From the NCBI GenBank assembly GCA_041447245.1, contig JBGMEA010000007.1, forward strand, positions 1-29,495: a DNA stretch of 29,495 nucleotides. Direction: 5' to 3'. The stretch's first letter is position 1. Every line of letters begins with the position of its first letter. This DNA is from JBGMEA01 sp041447245. Lineage in GTDB: Bacteria > Bacillota > Clostridia > Eubacteriales > Anaerofustaceae. Under the pieces are notes generated by a model, which did not search any database, was not told where the DNA came from, and saw only the letters and a list, made by a program, of their open reading frames with translations. This document shows positions 15,882-22,484 of this stretch, one piece after another. The translations under genes were made by a program, and so were the position numbers.

Positions 15882-16321
15882 ACGTTTATTTCTTCTTTCA
15901 CAGTAAGTGCACTGAGTTTTTCAAATTCGTTTACCGACAGTTTAAAGGGATAAATGGCATGAACGTCAAATCCTTCCAGCAGATGCTCTTTTGCCGGATC
16001 ATCCAGTCGGACATAGATGTTCGGCACATGAAAGACTCTGCTTGCAATTTCCGCAATCAGGCAATTCACATTATCCTGATCGGTCGAAATCACCATCGTT
16101 TTGACATGCTCGATGCCCGCACTGCGCAGCACATCAATATCGGCACCGTTTCCCGTCATCTGATATCCGCCGAATGATTCGGGAAGTTTGCGGAATGCCG
16201 CGGAATCTTTATCGATCACGGTTACATGATAGGATTGGTCGGACAATGCTCCCGCAATATTGGCGCCGAATCGTCCGGAACCAATGATAATCGCTGTTTT
16301 TTGTTTGATCTGTCTCATCAC
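15878..16321 (-). CDS. trkA: TrkA-type RCK_N domain protein (single domain)
   Basis: 147 residues, only the N-terminal nucleotide-binding RCK half. The motif IIIGSGRFGANIA (G14, G16, G19) and the acidic residue at VIDKD (D37) are intact, as expected for NAD(H)/ATP binding. The RCK_C domain is absent: the chain ends about 20 residues after the Rossmann fold. It is the first gene of the five-gene trk-kdp operon and overlaps the second TrkA gene by four bases. AAAAGGAG lies eight bases before the ATG at 16321. Confidence 0.85.
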   Translation of the reverse strand: MMRQIKQKTAIIIGSGRFGANIAGALSDQSYHVTVIDKDSAAFRKLPESFGGYQMTGNGADIDVLRSAGIEHVKTMVISTDQDNVNCLIAEIASRVFHVPNIYVRLDDPAKEHLLEGFDVHAIYPFKLSVNEFEKLSALTVKEEINV

Positions 16322-16332
16322 GTTTCTCCTTT

Positions 16333-16367
16333 TCGGGCAGTTTTCCTACCCGATCAGGATGATTATA
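16333..16367 (-). promoter_or_regulatory. trk-kdp operon promoter and 5' leader hairpin
   Basis: The minus strand has TATAAT at 16362-16367. A hairpin follows at 16353-16333: TCGGGTAG pairs with CTGCCCGA (8 pairs, one G-T) over GAAAA. It ends just before the AAAAGGAG ribosome site, so it lies in the short leader and could affect initiation. Confidence 0.5.
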
Positions 16368-16561
16368 TCAATGCTCATATAAAGAAACTATTGGGATTTC
16401 CCGGTGACGCATAAAGATTTTGTTAAGAAAAATGAAACGCCCCTTCGGATCGGATGGTTCCTCCGGAAACAAACTTCGTTTTTCGAATCCGTTGCTATCT
16501 GCTGATACAAACAATCTGCGTAATCATGAGACGCTAAATCTTCATCGGAACGTTTCCGACC

Positions 16562-16598
16562 GAAAAAAAAAGGACGCGACACATCGCCCGTCCTTTCA
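16562..16598 (-). terminator. intrinsic terminator of the TPR gene
   Basis: On the minus strand AAAGGAC pairs with GTCCTTT, with GCGA and TCGC pairing further in, followed by eight T. It lies 20 bases after the stop at 16618. Confidence 0.85.
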
Positions 16599-16617
16599 TC
16601 GAAAATCATGCAGTCTT

Positions 16618-17649
16618 CTATTTACGCAATTCCAATGCCTCAACCCACTGTGAAAAATCGGCTTCGCCTTTCCCCTTCGCCCGAAACGCCAGACGCAGAT
16701 GTTCTTTGATCCGCTTGGTATCCGGATGCGTTTCTCCCACGGAAGCGATCATGCTTCGGTAAGCTTCCGACAGCCAATCGAGTGCAATGGTCTCATCCCC
16801 TTTGTTATAATAAATCAATGCAATGTTATTTTTCGTAATCGGCAGCTCCCGCTGTGTATAGGCATGCGCCATGAGCATTGCATCCAACGCTTTGCGATAA
16901 TACGCCAATGCTTTGTCCAGCTGTTTGAGATTATAATACACCACCGCAATATTATTGTAACTTTGCGCGATCTCTGGGGTATATTCCCCGAACAGTTCTG
17001 CCCGTGTCTTCAATGCCCGTTTGTGCCACACAAGCGCCTTCTTGTATTGTTGCATCGCATTGAGTACAGCGCCCACATTATTTGCTACATCAGCGGTTTT
17101 TCCATTAAATTTCCCATAGTTCTTGCGGAGCACGGTATATACCGGGTACAATGCGTACAGCGCACGCTCATCATCCCCCATCGCACTGTATGTCAGTGCA
17201 AGATTGTTTGTGGCAACCGCAACGGCAGGATGAATTTGTCCGAACTGTTTTTTATAAAGGGAAAGTGACTGCTGCCCGTAACGGAGTGCCGTATCGTAAT
17301 CGGCGTTTTCTCTGCAAAAATCCGCAATCATATCAAACATCATTGCCGTTTCCGGATGGTTTTTCCCCAGCGTCTTTTTTCTGATGGTAAGCGCTTTTTT
17401 GTAAGCGTTCAGCGTTTTCCCCGTTTCCCCTTTTCGACGGTATACATTTGCGAGCGCGATATAGTCGAGAGCAGCATCCGCATTCACCGCTTCGGAAGCA
17501 TTGGTATCCATCCAAACGGCATTTTGGGCATAAAGAAGCGCCGTTGACCAATCGCCTTCAGCCAACGCCGTCTCGGATTTTTTTCTCAGCTCCGCACTGT
17601 CACCAACCCCGCCCGTATCGGTTTCACTGCGCTTATTTATTTTATTCAT
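16618..17649 (-). CDS. tetratricopeptide-repeat protein (kinesin light chain-like TPRs)
   Basis: 343 residues from the ATG at 17649, which follows GGGGAG; a longer frame to 17703 lacks a ribosome site. The protein is built almost wholly of TPR units, about seven, each with the A/G/Y spacing of the TPR_12 class, such as ALDYIALANVYRRKG, ALRYGQQSLSLYKKQFG, SYNNIAVVYYNLKQLDKAL and NNIALIYYNKGDETIAL. It has no signal peptide or membrane segment, so it is predicted cytosolic and to act through protein contacts. No effector domain is present. It is a separate unit: its own terminator follows, and 128 bases separate it from the SdpI-like gene upstream. Confidence 0.85.
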   Translation of the reverse strand: MNKINKRSETDTGGVGDSAELRKKSETALAEGDWSTALLYAQNAVWMDTNASEAVNADAALDYIALANVYRRKGETGKTLNAYKKALTIRKKTLGKNHPETAMMFDMIADFCRENADYDTALRYGQQSLSLYKKQFGQIHPAVAVATNNLALTYSAMGDDERALYALYPVYTVLRKNYGKFNGKTADVANNVGAVLNAMQQYKKALVWHKRALKTRAELFGEYTPEIAQSYNNIAVVYYNLKQLDKALAYYRKALDAMLMAHAYTQRELPITKNNIALIYYNKGDETIALDWLSEAYRSMIASVGETHPDTKRIKEHLRLAFRAKGKGEADFSQWVEALELRK

Positions 17650-17777
17650 AATTCTCCCCGCGTCGTTAAAGACAAAAAACGTCCCGCGTATCTCCAACAA
17701 CATGTTCCGTATCCTTACTTATGTTATCGGGAGAAATCATAAAATTGTTAGCGGCAAAATCAATCAGGAGAATACAT

Positions 17778-18203
17778 TCAATTCTGTTTACTCTGTTCCA
17801 ACGCTTTCGGGCTTCTGCATTTGATCGGACGTCCCTTTGCATCAAATCCGCAGGTAAGTTCCCCTTCCAGTTTCCGATAGAGAAACAGAATCTGTACAGT
17901 CAAAATGATAAGAGGATAAAATGCCACGCTGTTGGCCATCTGAATCGGATCCGAAATCTCCGAACCGAAACGGTAAATCAGCACAATCAGCAGCATGATC
18001 GCGAAATGAATCCAACTGCCGCGCAACATCATATGCGCAGCTCTGGCATTCGCATAATTCCATGCCTGAATCGACAGCACGGAACGTTTTGAACGATACC
18101 CGTAAAATACCTTTGGCGTTTTCGGCGGAAATTTCCAGAGAAGGAATCCAAACAAAGCAATGGTGATCGGCAGCGAACACACCAAAAGAATCAATACAAG
18201 CAT
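17778..18203 (-). CDS. SdpI-family integral membrane protein
   Basis: 141 residues with three hydrophobic helices (about 2-24, 65-83, 91-111). Between the first and second lies the SdpI-family signature: YGYRSKRSVLSIQAWNYAN. In Bacillus subtilis SdpI protects against the SdpC killing factor and also passes a signal to the repressor SdpR. Many short SdpI-like proteins exist with no toxin nearby, as here: no sdpC or sdpR is seen. ATG 18203 has GGGGGGT eight bases before it. A perfect palindrome lies in the apparent promoter spacer upstream, which suggests repressor control. Confidence 0.72.
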   Translation of the reverse strand: MLVLILLVCSLPITIALFGFLLWKFPPKTPKVFYGYRSKRSVLSIQAWNYANARAAHMMLRGSWIHFAIMLLIVLIYRFGSEISDPIQMANSVAFYPLIILTVQILFLYRKLEGELTCGFDAKGRPIKCRSPKALEQSKQN

Positions 18204-18242
18204 CAGTCATAACCCCCCGGTACTATCGAAAATAAAGTAACT

Positions 18243-18266
18243 ATATTGTAACAATATGTCTGTAAA
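18243..18266 (-). promoter_or_regulatory. promoter of the SdpI-like gene with a palindromic operator
   Basis: ATATTGT-T-ACAATAT on the minus strand (18243-18257) is a perfect 7+7 palindrome. TTTACA at 18261-18266 would serve as a -35, so the palindrome falls in the spacer and reaches the -10 region, where a repressor would block polymerase. Confidence 0.45.
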
Positions 18267-18448
18267 AACTCAAGCAGGATTTGATAGAATTTCATTAAAA
18301 ATTTCTTACAGTTCAAAATATGAATTATATTTTATTCAATTCCATTCGATCGTTTTCCCAATGCAATTTCTTCCGAATGGTGCAGAATCAAAGGGATATA
18401 GTCTCGCTTCTTTAAAGTAGCACTACACGCACGGATTGTACTTTATAC

Positions 18449-18484
18449 AGAAAAAAACGGTATGGAATTTTCTTCCAAACCGTC
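18449..18484 (-). terminator. terminator after the unknown gene at 18525
   Basis: ACGGT and TGGAA pair with TTCCA and ACCGT across a short loop (18457-18483), followed on the minus strand by seven T. It lies 41 bases after the stop at 18525. The rest of 18204-18448 is AT-rich with no gene visible apart from the SdpI promoter. Confidence 0.75.
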
Positions 18485-18524
18485 TTTTGTTTATAAATGA
18501 TCCATTACAAATGACTCATGATAC

Positions 18525-18911
18525 TCAGAAATCAAACTCCGCGGGTTCGCTTGCCAGCACGCCGAACGGAATATCTTTCGTGTCGATCAGATTACTCACC
18601 ACCCATTTCCCGTGATCCTGCAGGTGTGCGATATCGCTCAGGTAAAATACGAGATCCACGGGACGGATCACCGCAGGGTCGTTGCCCGCGGTGCAGTCTC
18701 CCGCCAGAAATACACGAGCATGCGCGTGTCCGACGCAGGAAATGTAATGCCCGACAAGTTCGCGCACATGCGCTCCGCCGATGATGACATCGCGCACGGA
18801 ATAAACGATGATCGCTTTGTCCAAAGACTCGGAAAGAAGCGTAAGCAGATGCACCATTTCCTCGTCCGTTATCGTTTTGGTGTAGTTGTTTTTATATTCG
18901 CTGATGTTCAT
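18525..18911 (-). CDS. conserved-looking protein of unknown function
   Basis: 128 residues from the ATG at 18911, chosen because GGGAGGGAA lies directly upstream; the longer frame to 18979 would run through the leader hairpin. No family is recognised. The middle is rich in His, Gly and Cys (ELVGHYISCVGHAHARVF, then GDCTAGND), a possible metal site, and the end is acidic (SEPAEFDF). There is no signal peptide or membrane helix. It stands alone, with a terminator after it and a terminator-like hairpin in the leader before it, which suggests conditional expression. Confidence 0.5.
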   Translation of the reverse strand: MNISEYKNNYTKTITDEEMVHLLTLLSESLDKAIIVYSVRDVIIGGAHVRELVGHYISCVGHAHARVFLAGDCTAGNDPAVIRPVDLVFYLSDIAHLQDHGKWVVSNLIDTKDIPFGVLASEPAEFDF

Positions 18912-18942
18912 AATTCCCTCCCGGTCGTACGATTGTTGCAAC

Positions 18943-18980
18943 AAAAAAGGCGTGCGCAAAATCCGCATGCCTTCTGGCAT
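18943..18980 (-). terminator. leader terminator / possible attenuator
   Basis: On the minus strand AAGGCATGCG pairs with CGCACGCCTT (10 pairs, one G-T) followed by six T: a good terminator. The bases just before it, ATGCC-AGAA-GGCAT (18980-18967), form a second hairpin that shares the terminator's left arm, so the two are mutually exclusive. It ends the small frame at 18994 or attenuates the gene at 18911. Confidence 0.6.
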
Positions 18981-18993
18981 CTTCGCTCCGTAT

Positions 18994-19107
18994 TCAAAGC
19001 GGGATGTTCTTTTTGAATTGTGTCGGAAGACATGCCTGTCTGTCCAAAATCAGAATAACCGATCTCAAGGATTTTGTCAAGAAGAAGGGGTTCGTTGCAG
19101 CAGTCAT
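18994..19107 (-). CDS. possible 37-residue small protein
   Basis: ATG at 19107 is preceded by CGGAGG with ideal spacing and the frame ends just before the terminator at 18943-18973. The product begins MTAATNPFFLTKSLRSVILI and ends in KKNIPL; it is basic with a hydrophobic middle. The arrangement of strong ribosome site, short frame and terminator is that of a small gene, but a TTGACA-17-TATTCT pair lies inside the frame, so the stretch may instead be a promoter and leader for the 18911 gene. Confidence 0.3.
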   Translation of the reverse strand: MTAATNPFFLTKSLRSVILILDRQACLPTQFKKNIPL

Positions 19108-19138
19108 TTTTCCTCCGGAGCAGTCAATAAACCCCTTC
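19090..19138. repeat. inverted repeat with long loop
   Basis: GGGGTT on the left and AACCCC on the right (nine paired bases with the flanking AAG/CTT, roughly 19083-19138) enclose about 40 bases that include a repeated GCAGTCA and the CCTCCGGAG block. It overlaps the start of the possible small gene, so on the minus strand the ribosome site would sit in the loop. Confidence 0.4.
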
Positions 19139-19232
19139 GTTTCGAGCATACTTCTGATATACTGGAAACAAGGAGACATACCCCCCCAAATACCGCAAAT
19201 GCCAAAGTGAAATCAGAACCGAGAGCAAAAAT

Positions 19233-19700
19233 ATGGATAAACCAAAAATTAAAATTAGCGATAATAATCTGCTCAGAAACAAACTTGTGCATGCGATATC
19301 TGATCAAAGTCAGCTCGCATTATCTGTATGGACTATGGCATGTGTCTTTCATCTGACAGATCATCTCAGTCAGGAGATCACAAACGATCCCCGTTACAAA
19401 CAGGCGATTGAGACGATCAGACTATGGCAAAATGGCAATGTTGCAGTGAAGGAAGTGAGACAAGCAGGCTTTAAAGTGCATGAACTTGCCCGAGAAGCCA
19501 CTGATCCTGTATCGCAATGCATTTTGAGAGCGTTGGGCCAGGCAATCGGGGTCGGTCATATGAAAGAACATGCCGTCGTGTGCACCGATTATATCATCAA
19601 AGCAATTAATCTTCTTGCAAAAAATGATACCGCTATGATTACAAAAGAGCGAGAATATCAGCTGTATTTGCTCACAGGGTGCGCTGATAAAAACAGCTGA
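19233..19700 (+). CDS. Imm-5-like putative immunity protein (orphan)
   Basis: 155 residues, all helical, no membrane segment. The order of conserved elements matches the putative immunity protein Imm-5-like family: an N-terminal LALSVWTMACVFHLTDHL, DPRYKQAIETIRLWQNGN, VKEVRQAGFKVHELAREA, and ALGQAIGVGHMKEHAVVC followed by a final helix. Such proteins neutralise a specific toxin or are kept as orphans. No toxin gene is next to it. The start ATG at 19233 has only a weak GAGAG upstream, while a perfect AAGGAG lies some 60 bases earlier with no usable start after it, so translation may be poor. A TATACT lies at about 19157. Confidence 0.65.
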   Translation: MDKPKIKISDNNLLRNKLVHAISDQSQLALSVWTMACVFHLTDHLSQEITNDPRYKQAIETIRLWQNGNVAVKEVRQAGFKVHELAREATDPVSQCILRALGQAIGVGHMKEHAVVCTDYIIKAINLLAKNDTAMITKEREYQLYLLTGCADKNS

Positions 19701-19865
19701 TCGCAGAATGCTCGAAAGAATAATGTGAATGTTGAATGACACAGGTCTTACGGACAGGACATTGATGATGCAGCAACAATGTCCGATTTAAAAATATCTA
19801 AAATGATTTTCAAAAAGACGAACCTTAACCGCGATCCGTCATAGAATGTCACCTCACTTCTCCGC

Positions 19866-19911
19866 TATACTGAACCGTGTAACAAGCGCATGAAATCATG
19901 CGACTTTTTTT
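19866..19911 (+). terminator. -10-like box followed by a terminator before the phage gene
   Basis: TATACT at 19866-19871 could be a -10. CGCATGA-AA-TCATGCG (19887-19902) then a T tract forms a terminator that ends only a few bases before the ribosome site of the gene at 19926. The hairpin may be the end of a lost upstream gene or an attenuator. Confidence 0.6.
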
Positions 19912-19925
19912 ATTTGGAGGAACCG

Positions 19926-20837
19926 ATGAAAACAACATGGAACGATATCAGAGAAGCGGTGTGGAAACTGATGTTTCTCTCGCAGAACGAAACCGCGGAA
20001 TATGAGGATTATCTCTACGATGCCGCGAACTACGCGCTCATCGAAATTGCCGCGCAGGTGCAACCGATTATCCGCACGTATGACATCACACAGATGCCGT
20101 TGAGCAATCTCGTGCCCGAACCGAACCGCGAGTTCGATCACGAACGGGAGGATGTAGCCCTTACCGTGGACCGATACGCCGCGGCGTATACGTTCGAAGC
20201 CAACGGAAACGGCACCTGCACCCTCACCTGTTCGGACGGCAGCACGACAGAATTCACACTCACTTCGGACGGAGGCTACCGCACCTACCGCGGATTTCTC
20301 GCCGTGCCCGGGACGGTTCGGCTCAAATTCTCCGGGGAATACGCTTACCACGTCATGAATCTGGCGGTCTATCCCGGGGTGTTCGGAGCGGAGGAAAGCG
20401 ACATTCCGGCCTTCGGCAGATACAACCGCTACGACATGGTGACACTGACGAACGATGCCGAAAAAGGACGCATGTTCCTCTCCTTTCTGGAAGACATGCC
20501 CGCGGTGCGCATCTCACCAGCTTCGGGAAGCTACGAAGTGCCCGATTATTTCACCGAGCAGGGCAGCGTCATCTGGCTGAACGCGGAGCAGGCGGGAAAA
20601 TTCGAGGTGCTCTACAAACAGTACCCGACCAAAATCACCGCGGAGACAGCCGACAGTTTCGAGCCCGAAATCACACCCGAAGCCGCGCGGCTCGTGCCGC
20701 TGCTCATGGCATGGAGACTGCTCAAAGACGATGACGAACGCAAAGCCATTCTGTATTTCAACGAATATCAGAACGCAAAAACGTCTCTGGTGCGCGGGCT
20801 TTCCGTTTCGGGCAGCGCGCAGGTGTGGGAAGGGTAA
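19926..20837 (+). CDS. phage virion-type protein (orphan prophage gene)
   Basis: 303 residues from ATG 19926, preceded by TTTGGAGGA. The layout is that of a structural protein found next to the head-tail connector genes of Bacillota siphophages: an N-terminal helical part (TWNDIREAVWKLMF, then YLYDAANYALIEIA), a central beta domain resembling a carbohydrate-binding or jelly-roll module (about 75-165, FEANGNGTCTLTCSDGST), and a C-terminal EITPEAARLVPLLMAWRLLK with DDERKAILYFNEYQ that is characteristic of this group. No capsid, portal, tail or integrase gene is near, so it is a remnant of a decayed prophage or a co-opted gene. The frame is intact and the GC content is higher than that of the flanks. 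Confidence 0.6.
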   Translation: MKTTWNDIREAVWKLMFLSQNETAEYEDYLYDAANYALIEIAAQVQPIIRTYDITQMPLSNLVPEPNREFDHEREDVALTVDRYAAAYTFEANGNGTCTLTCSDGSTTEFTLTSDGGYRTYRGFLAVPGTVRLKFSGEYAYHVMNLAVYPGVFGAEESDIPAFGRYNRYDMVTLTNDAEKGRMFLSFLEDMPAVRISPASGSYEVPDYFTEQGSVIWLNAEQAGKFEVLYKQYPTKITAETADSFEPEITPEAARLVPLLMAWRLLKDDDERKAILYFNEYQNAKTSLVRGLSVSGSAQVWEG

Positions 20838-20883
20838 ATCCTCATCCCACATGGAAGCAATGAATACACCGAACGCATGGCAC

Positions 20884-20908
20884 GGAACGCGTGATACGCG
20901 TTCCCTAC
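20884..20908 (-). repeat. REP-like palindrome 1
   Basis: Read on the minus strand: GTAG followed by the 8 bp stem GGAACGCG/CGCGTTCC with a 5-base loop. GTAG beside an imperfect or perfect palindrome is the hallmark of REP sequences moved by RAYT (TnpA_REP) transposases. Confidence 0.6.
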
Positions 20909-20989
20909 ATCATAAATTTCAAACCATAATAACAACATAACCAATATCTACGGATTCATTCCGACATTCAAAGCATGCACATTTGGTAC

Positions 20990-21013
20990 GGAACGCATTG
21001 TATGCGTTCCTAC
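20990..21013 (-). repeat. REP-like palindrome 2
   Basis: The same pattern as the element at 20884: minus-strand GTAG and the stem GGAACGCA/TGCGTTCC over 5 bases. Compared with copy 1, the innermost base pair of the stem changed on both sides (G-C to A-T), which keeps the pairing. Confidence 0.6.
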
Positions 21014-21078
21014 ATTCCGCCGCAAACGGGCGGGGCGGGCATCAAGCGTGATGCGTCCGAACAAGGGCATGACCCGCA

Positions 21079-21174
21079 CGGTTTTGGTATAAAAATTCCG
21101 AGCAGATTTGAATCTCTGCCGACTTTCACGGTCAGCCGAACGATTATCTGCCGATGGAATTTTTGTCAAAACCG
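21079..21174. repeat. structured inverted-repeat element, about 96 bases
   Basis: The outer arms pair in two blocks: CGGTTTTG (21079-21086) with CAAAACCG (21167-21174), and AAAAATTCC (21091-21099) with GGAATTTTT (21156-21164). Inside are smaller hairpins, GCAGA/TCTGC and GAC/GTC. It lies in a non-coding stretch and may be a small RNA, a miniature transposable element or another REP-related unit. No protein frame is convincing. Confidence 0.45.
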
Positions 21175-21290
21175 AGAGGATGACATGCCGCGAGGCGCAT
21201 CAGCGAAAAGCGTTTTGTGTCCTTTTGAAGGGCTTGCCTAACTTCATGAACGATTGATATTTCGTGTCCTTCATGAGCGTAGCTTGCGGA

Positions 21291-21338
21291 GCGAATGTCA
21301 TTAATTTATAAGGACATCGTTCGCCGCCGACGCGGCGA
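21291..21338. repeat. adjacent hairpins in the non-coding stretch
   Basis: GCGAATGTC (21291-21299) can pair with GACATCGTTCGC (21313-21324) with a two-base bulge, and TCGCCGC/GCGGCGA (21321-21338) forms a 7 bp stem over four bases. The two hairpins overlap by four bases. They lie between the REP-like elements and the terminator at 21436. Confidence 0.4.
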
Positions 21339-21435
21339 CTATCTGATGATCAATCTCAATTATAAAAACAACGGATATCCAACCAATCATCAACCATCCA
21401 TACCCCCTACATCACACGACCAAACCCTGTCTCAT

Positions 21436-21460
21436 GCCGTTCTTCGGAACGGCTTTTTTT
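21436..21460 (+). terminator. intrinsic terminator closing the non-coding stretch
   Basis: GCCGTTC-TTCG-GAACGGC followed by seven T. The nearest rightward gene ends at 20837, about 600 bases before, so either a long untranslated tail or an unannotated RNA ends here. Confidence 0.85.
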
Positions 21461-21512
21461 GTTTTCGTTCGGATTATTTTGATCTTTTGATGCGTTCCGA
21501 TTCATTTCCGCT

Positions 21513-21540
21513 TTGATTTTCTCACCTTCAATGCTATCAT
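21513..21540 (+). promoter_or_regulatory. marR gene promoter
   Basis: TTGATT and TATCAT are separated by 16 bases and lie about 90 bases before the start at 21631. Confidence 0.45.
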
Positions 21541-21630
21541 TAATTAGGATATTTTGCGGCAACGGCGCCTTCGATGTTCATCGGATTCCGTATGACCGCA
21601 TCCGAAACAACAAAACGGTAAGGGTACGGT

Positions 21631-22137
21631 ATGGCATCGGAAACAAACGCAAACGTGCAGAGCGCACTGGAAAATCTGAATGATAAAGTTGATATCATCT
21701 ATAAACATCAGTCTCTGATGGCGGAATATTCTTCCACGCCGCGCGATTACGGCACGGGGTATCTGATGACGGAAGTGGAAGCACACACCATCGGCTTCAT
21801 TGACAACCAGCAGGGCATCACCGCAACGGAACTGGCGGATCAAACCCACCGCACAAAAGGCGCAATCTCCCAGCTGATCGCAAAACTGGAAGCAAAAGGG
21901 CTCGTGCGCAGGGAGGTCGAACCGAACAACAAACGCACCTACCGCATTTATCTGACAGATGAGGGACAGCGCGCGTGCGAAATTCATCGTGCATACGACC
22001 GCACCAGCATGCTGATGATGATCAATAACATTCTGGAAAAGTGTTCAATGGAGGAAATTGACAGTTTCTTCAAAGTACTCGGTCGGCGCAATGAAATCAT
22101 CGAAGCGCAGCTCAGAGAAAAAAAGCGGAAGAAATAG
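21631..22137 (+). CDS. MarR-family transcriptional regulator
   Basis: 168 residues. The winged helix-turn-helix is at about 55-130: ITATELADQTHRTKGAISQL is the helix-turn-helix, followed by IAKLEAKGLVRREVEPNNKR, the wing, and IYLTDEGQ. N- and C-terminal helices would form the dimer interface. MarR proteins usually repress a nearby operon and release DNA on binding a small ligand. The rightward operon that follows, nhaC-ridA-C-S lyase, has a perfect 17-base palindrome at its start site, and a second related palindrome lies just after this gene. Regulation of that operon is therefore the likely role. ATG 21631 has TAAGGG upstream; a terminator follows the stop. Confidence 0.85.
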   Translation: MASETNANVQSALENLNDKVDIIYKHQSLMAEYSSTPRDYGTGYLMTEVEAHTIGFIDNQQGITATELADQTHRTKGAISQLIAKLEAKGLVRREVEPNNKRTYRIYLTDEGQRACEIHRAYDRTSMLMMINNILEKCSMEEIDSFFKVLGRRNEIIEAQLREKKRKK

Positions 22138-22143
22138 AAAATG

Positions 22144-22167
22144 AACGGAAATTTTCCGTTTTTTTTT
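22144..22167 (+). terminator. terminator of the marR gene
   Basis: AACGGA pairs with TCCGTT over a short loop, followed by a T tract, directly after the stop codon. Confidence 0.8.
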
Positions 22168-22177
22168 ATTTCATAAA

Positions 22178-22194
22178 AGTTTAGCGATTAAACC
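22178..22194. promoter_or_regulatory. upstream MarR-type operator (imperfect)
   Basis: AGTTTAGCGATTAAACC contains GTTTA/TAAAC and matches the perfect site at 22293 in 13 of 17 positions. The two centres are 115 bases apart, which would allow looping. Confidence 0.5.
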
Positions 22195-22255
22195 GTTTTT
22201 TCGCAATATTAGGCTTTTTCATAAAATATCTTTCATAATTATCGTATTTTTGTAC

Positions 22256-22309
22256 TTGACTGCTCATAAAATGCGTGGTATATTCACCATATAGTTTAGT
22301 GGCTAAACT
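22256..22309 (+). promoter_or_regulatory. nhaC operon promoter with operator at the start site
   Basis: TTGACT (22256-22261), a 17-base spacer and TATATT (22279-22284) form a strong promoter. The perfect palindrome AGTTTAG-TGG-CTAAACT covers 22293-22309, at the predicted transcription start, an ideal place for MarR repression. Confidence 0.8.
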
Positions 22310-22388
22310 CAATAAACTCACCTAAATTCTTAAAAAATTGAAGACAGAAAGAGGCGGCGGCTTCGACGGGATTGAAAACGACTGCACC

Positions 22389-22484
22389 ATGCAGATCGTA
22401 AAACGAATCGACGGCTGCATCTGTTGGATTTCGCAAAAAATCCAGAATCGCCGCTCATCCAGTTTCGAAAAGAAAGAAAGGTAA
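22389..22484 (+). CDS. possible 31-residue leader peptide
   Basis: In the long leader (about 22291-22493) an ATG at 22389 opens a frame of 31 residues, beginning MQIVKRIDGCICWISQ and ending with TAA nine bases before the nhaC start. It contains Cys-Ile-Cys-Trp, which would be notable upstream of a cysteine/cystathionine lyase operon. No good ribosome site precedes it, so this is weak. Confidence 0.2.
   Translation: MQIVKRIDGCICWISQKIQNRRSSSFEKKER

Noticed and set aside
19004..19210. 68-codon rightward frame upstream of the Imm-5-like gene
   Set aside because: No ribosome site at its start; it lies across the inverted repeat and opposite the better supported small frame.
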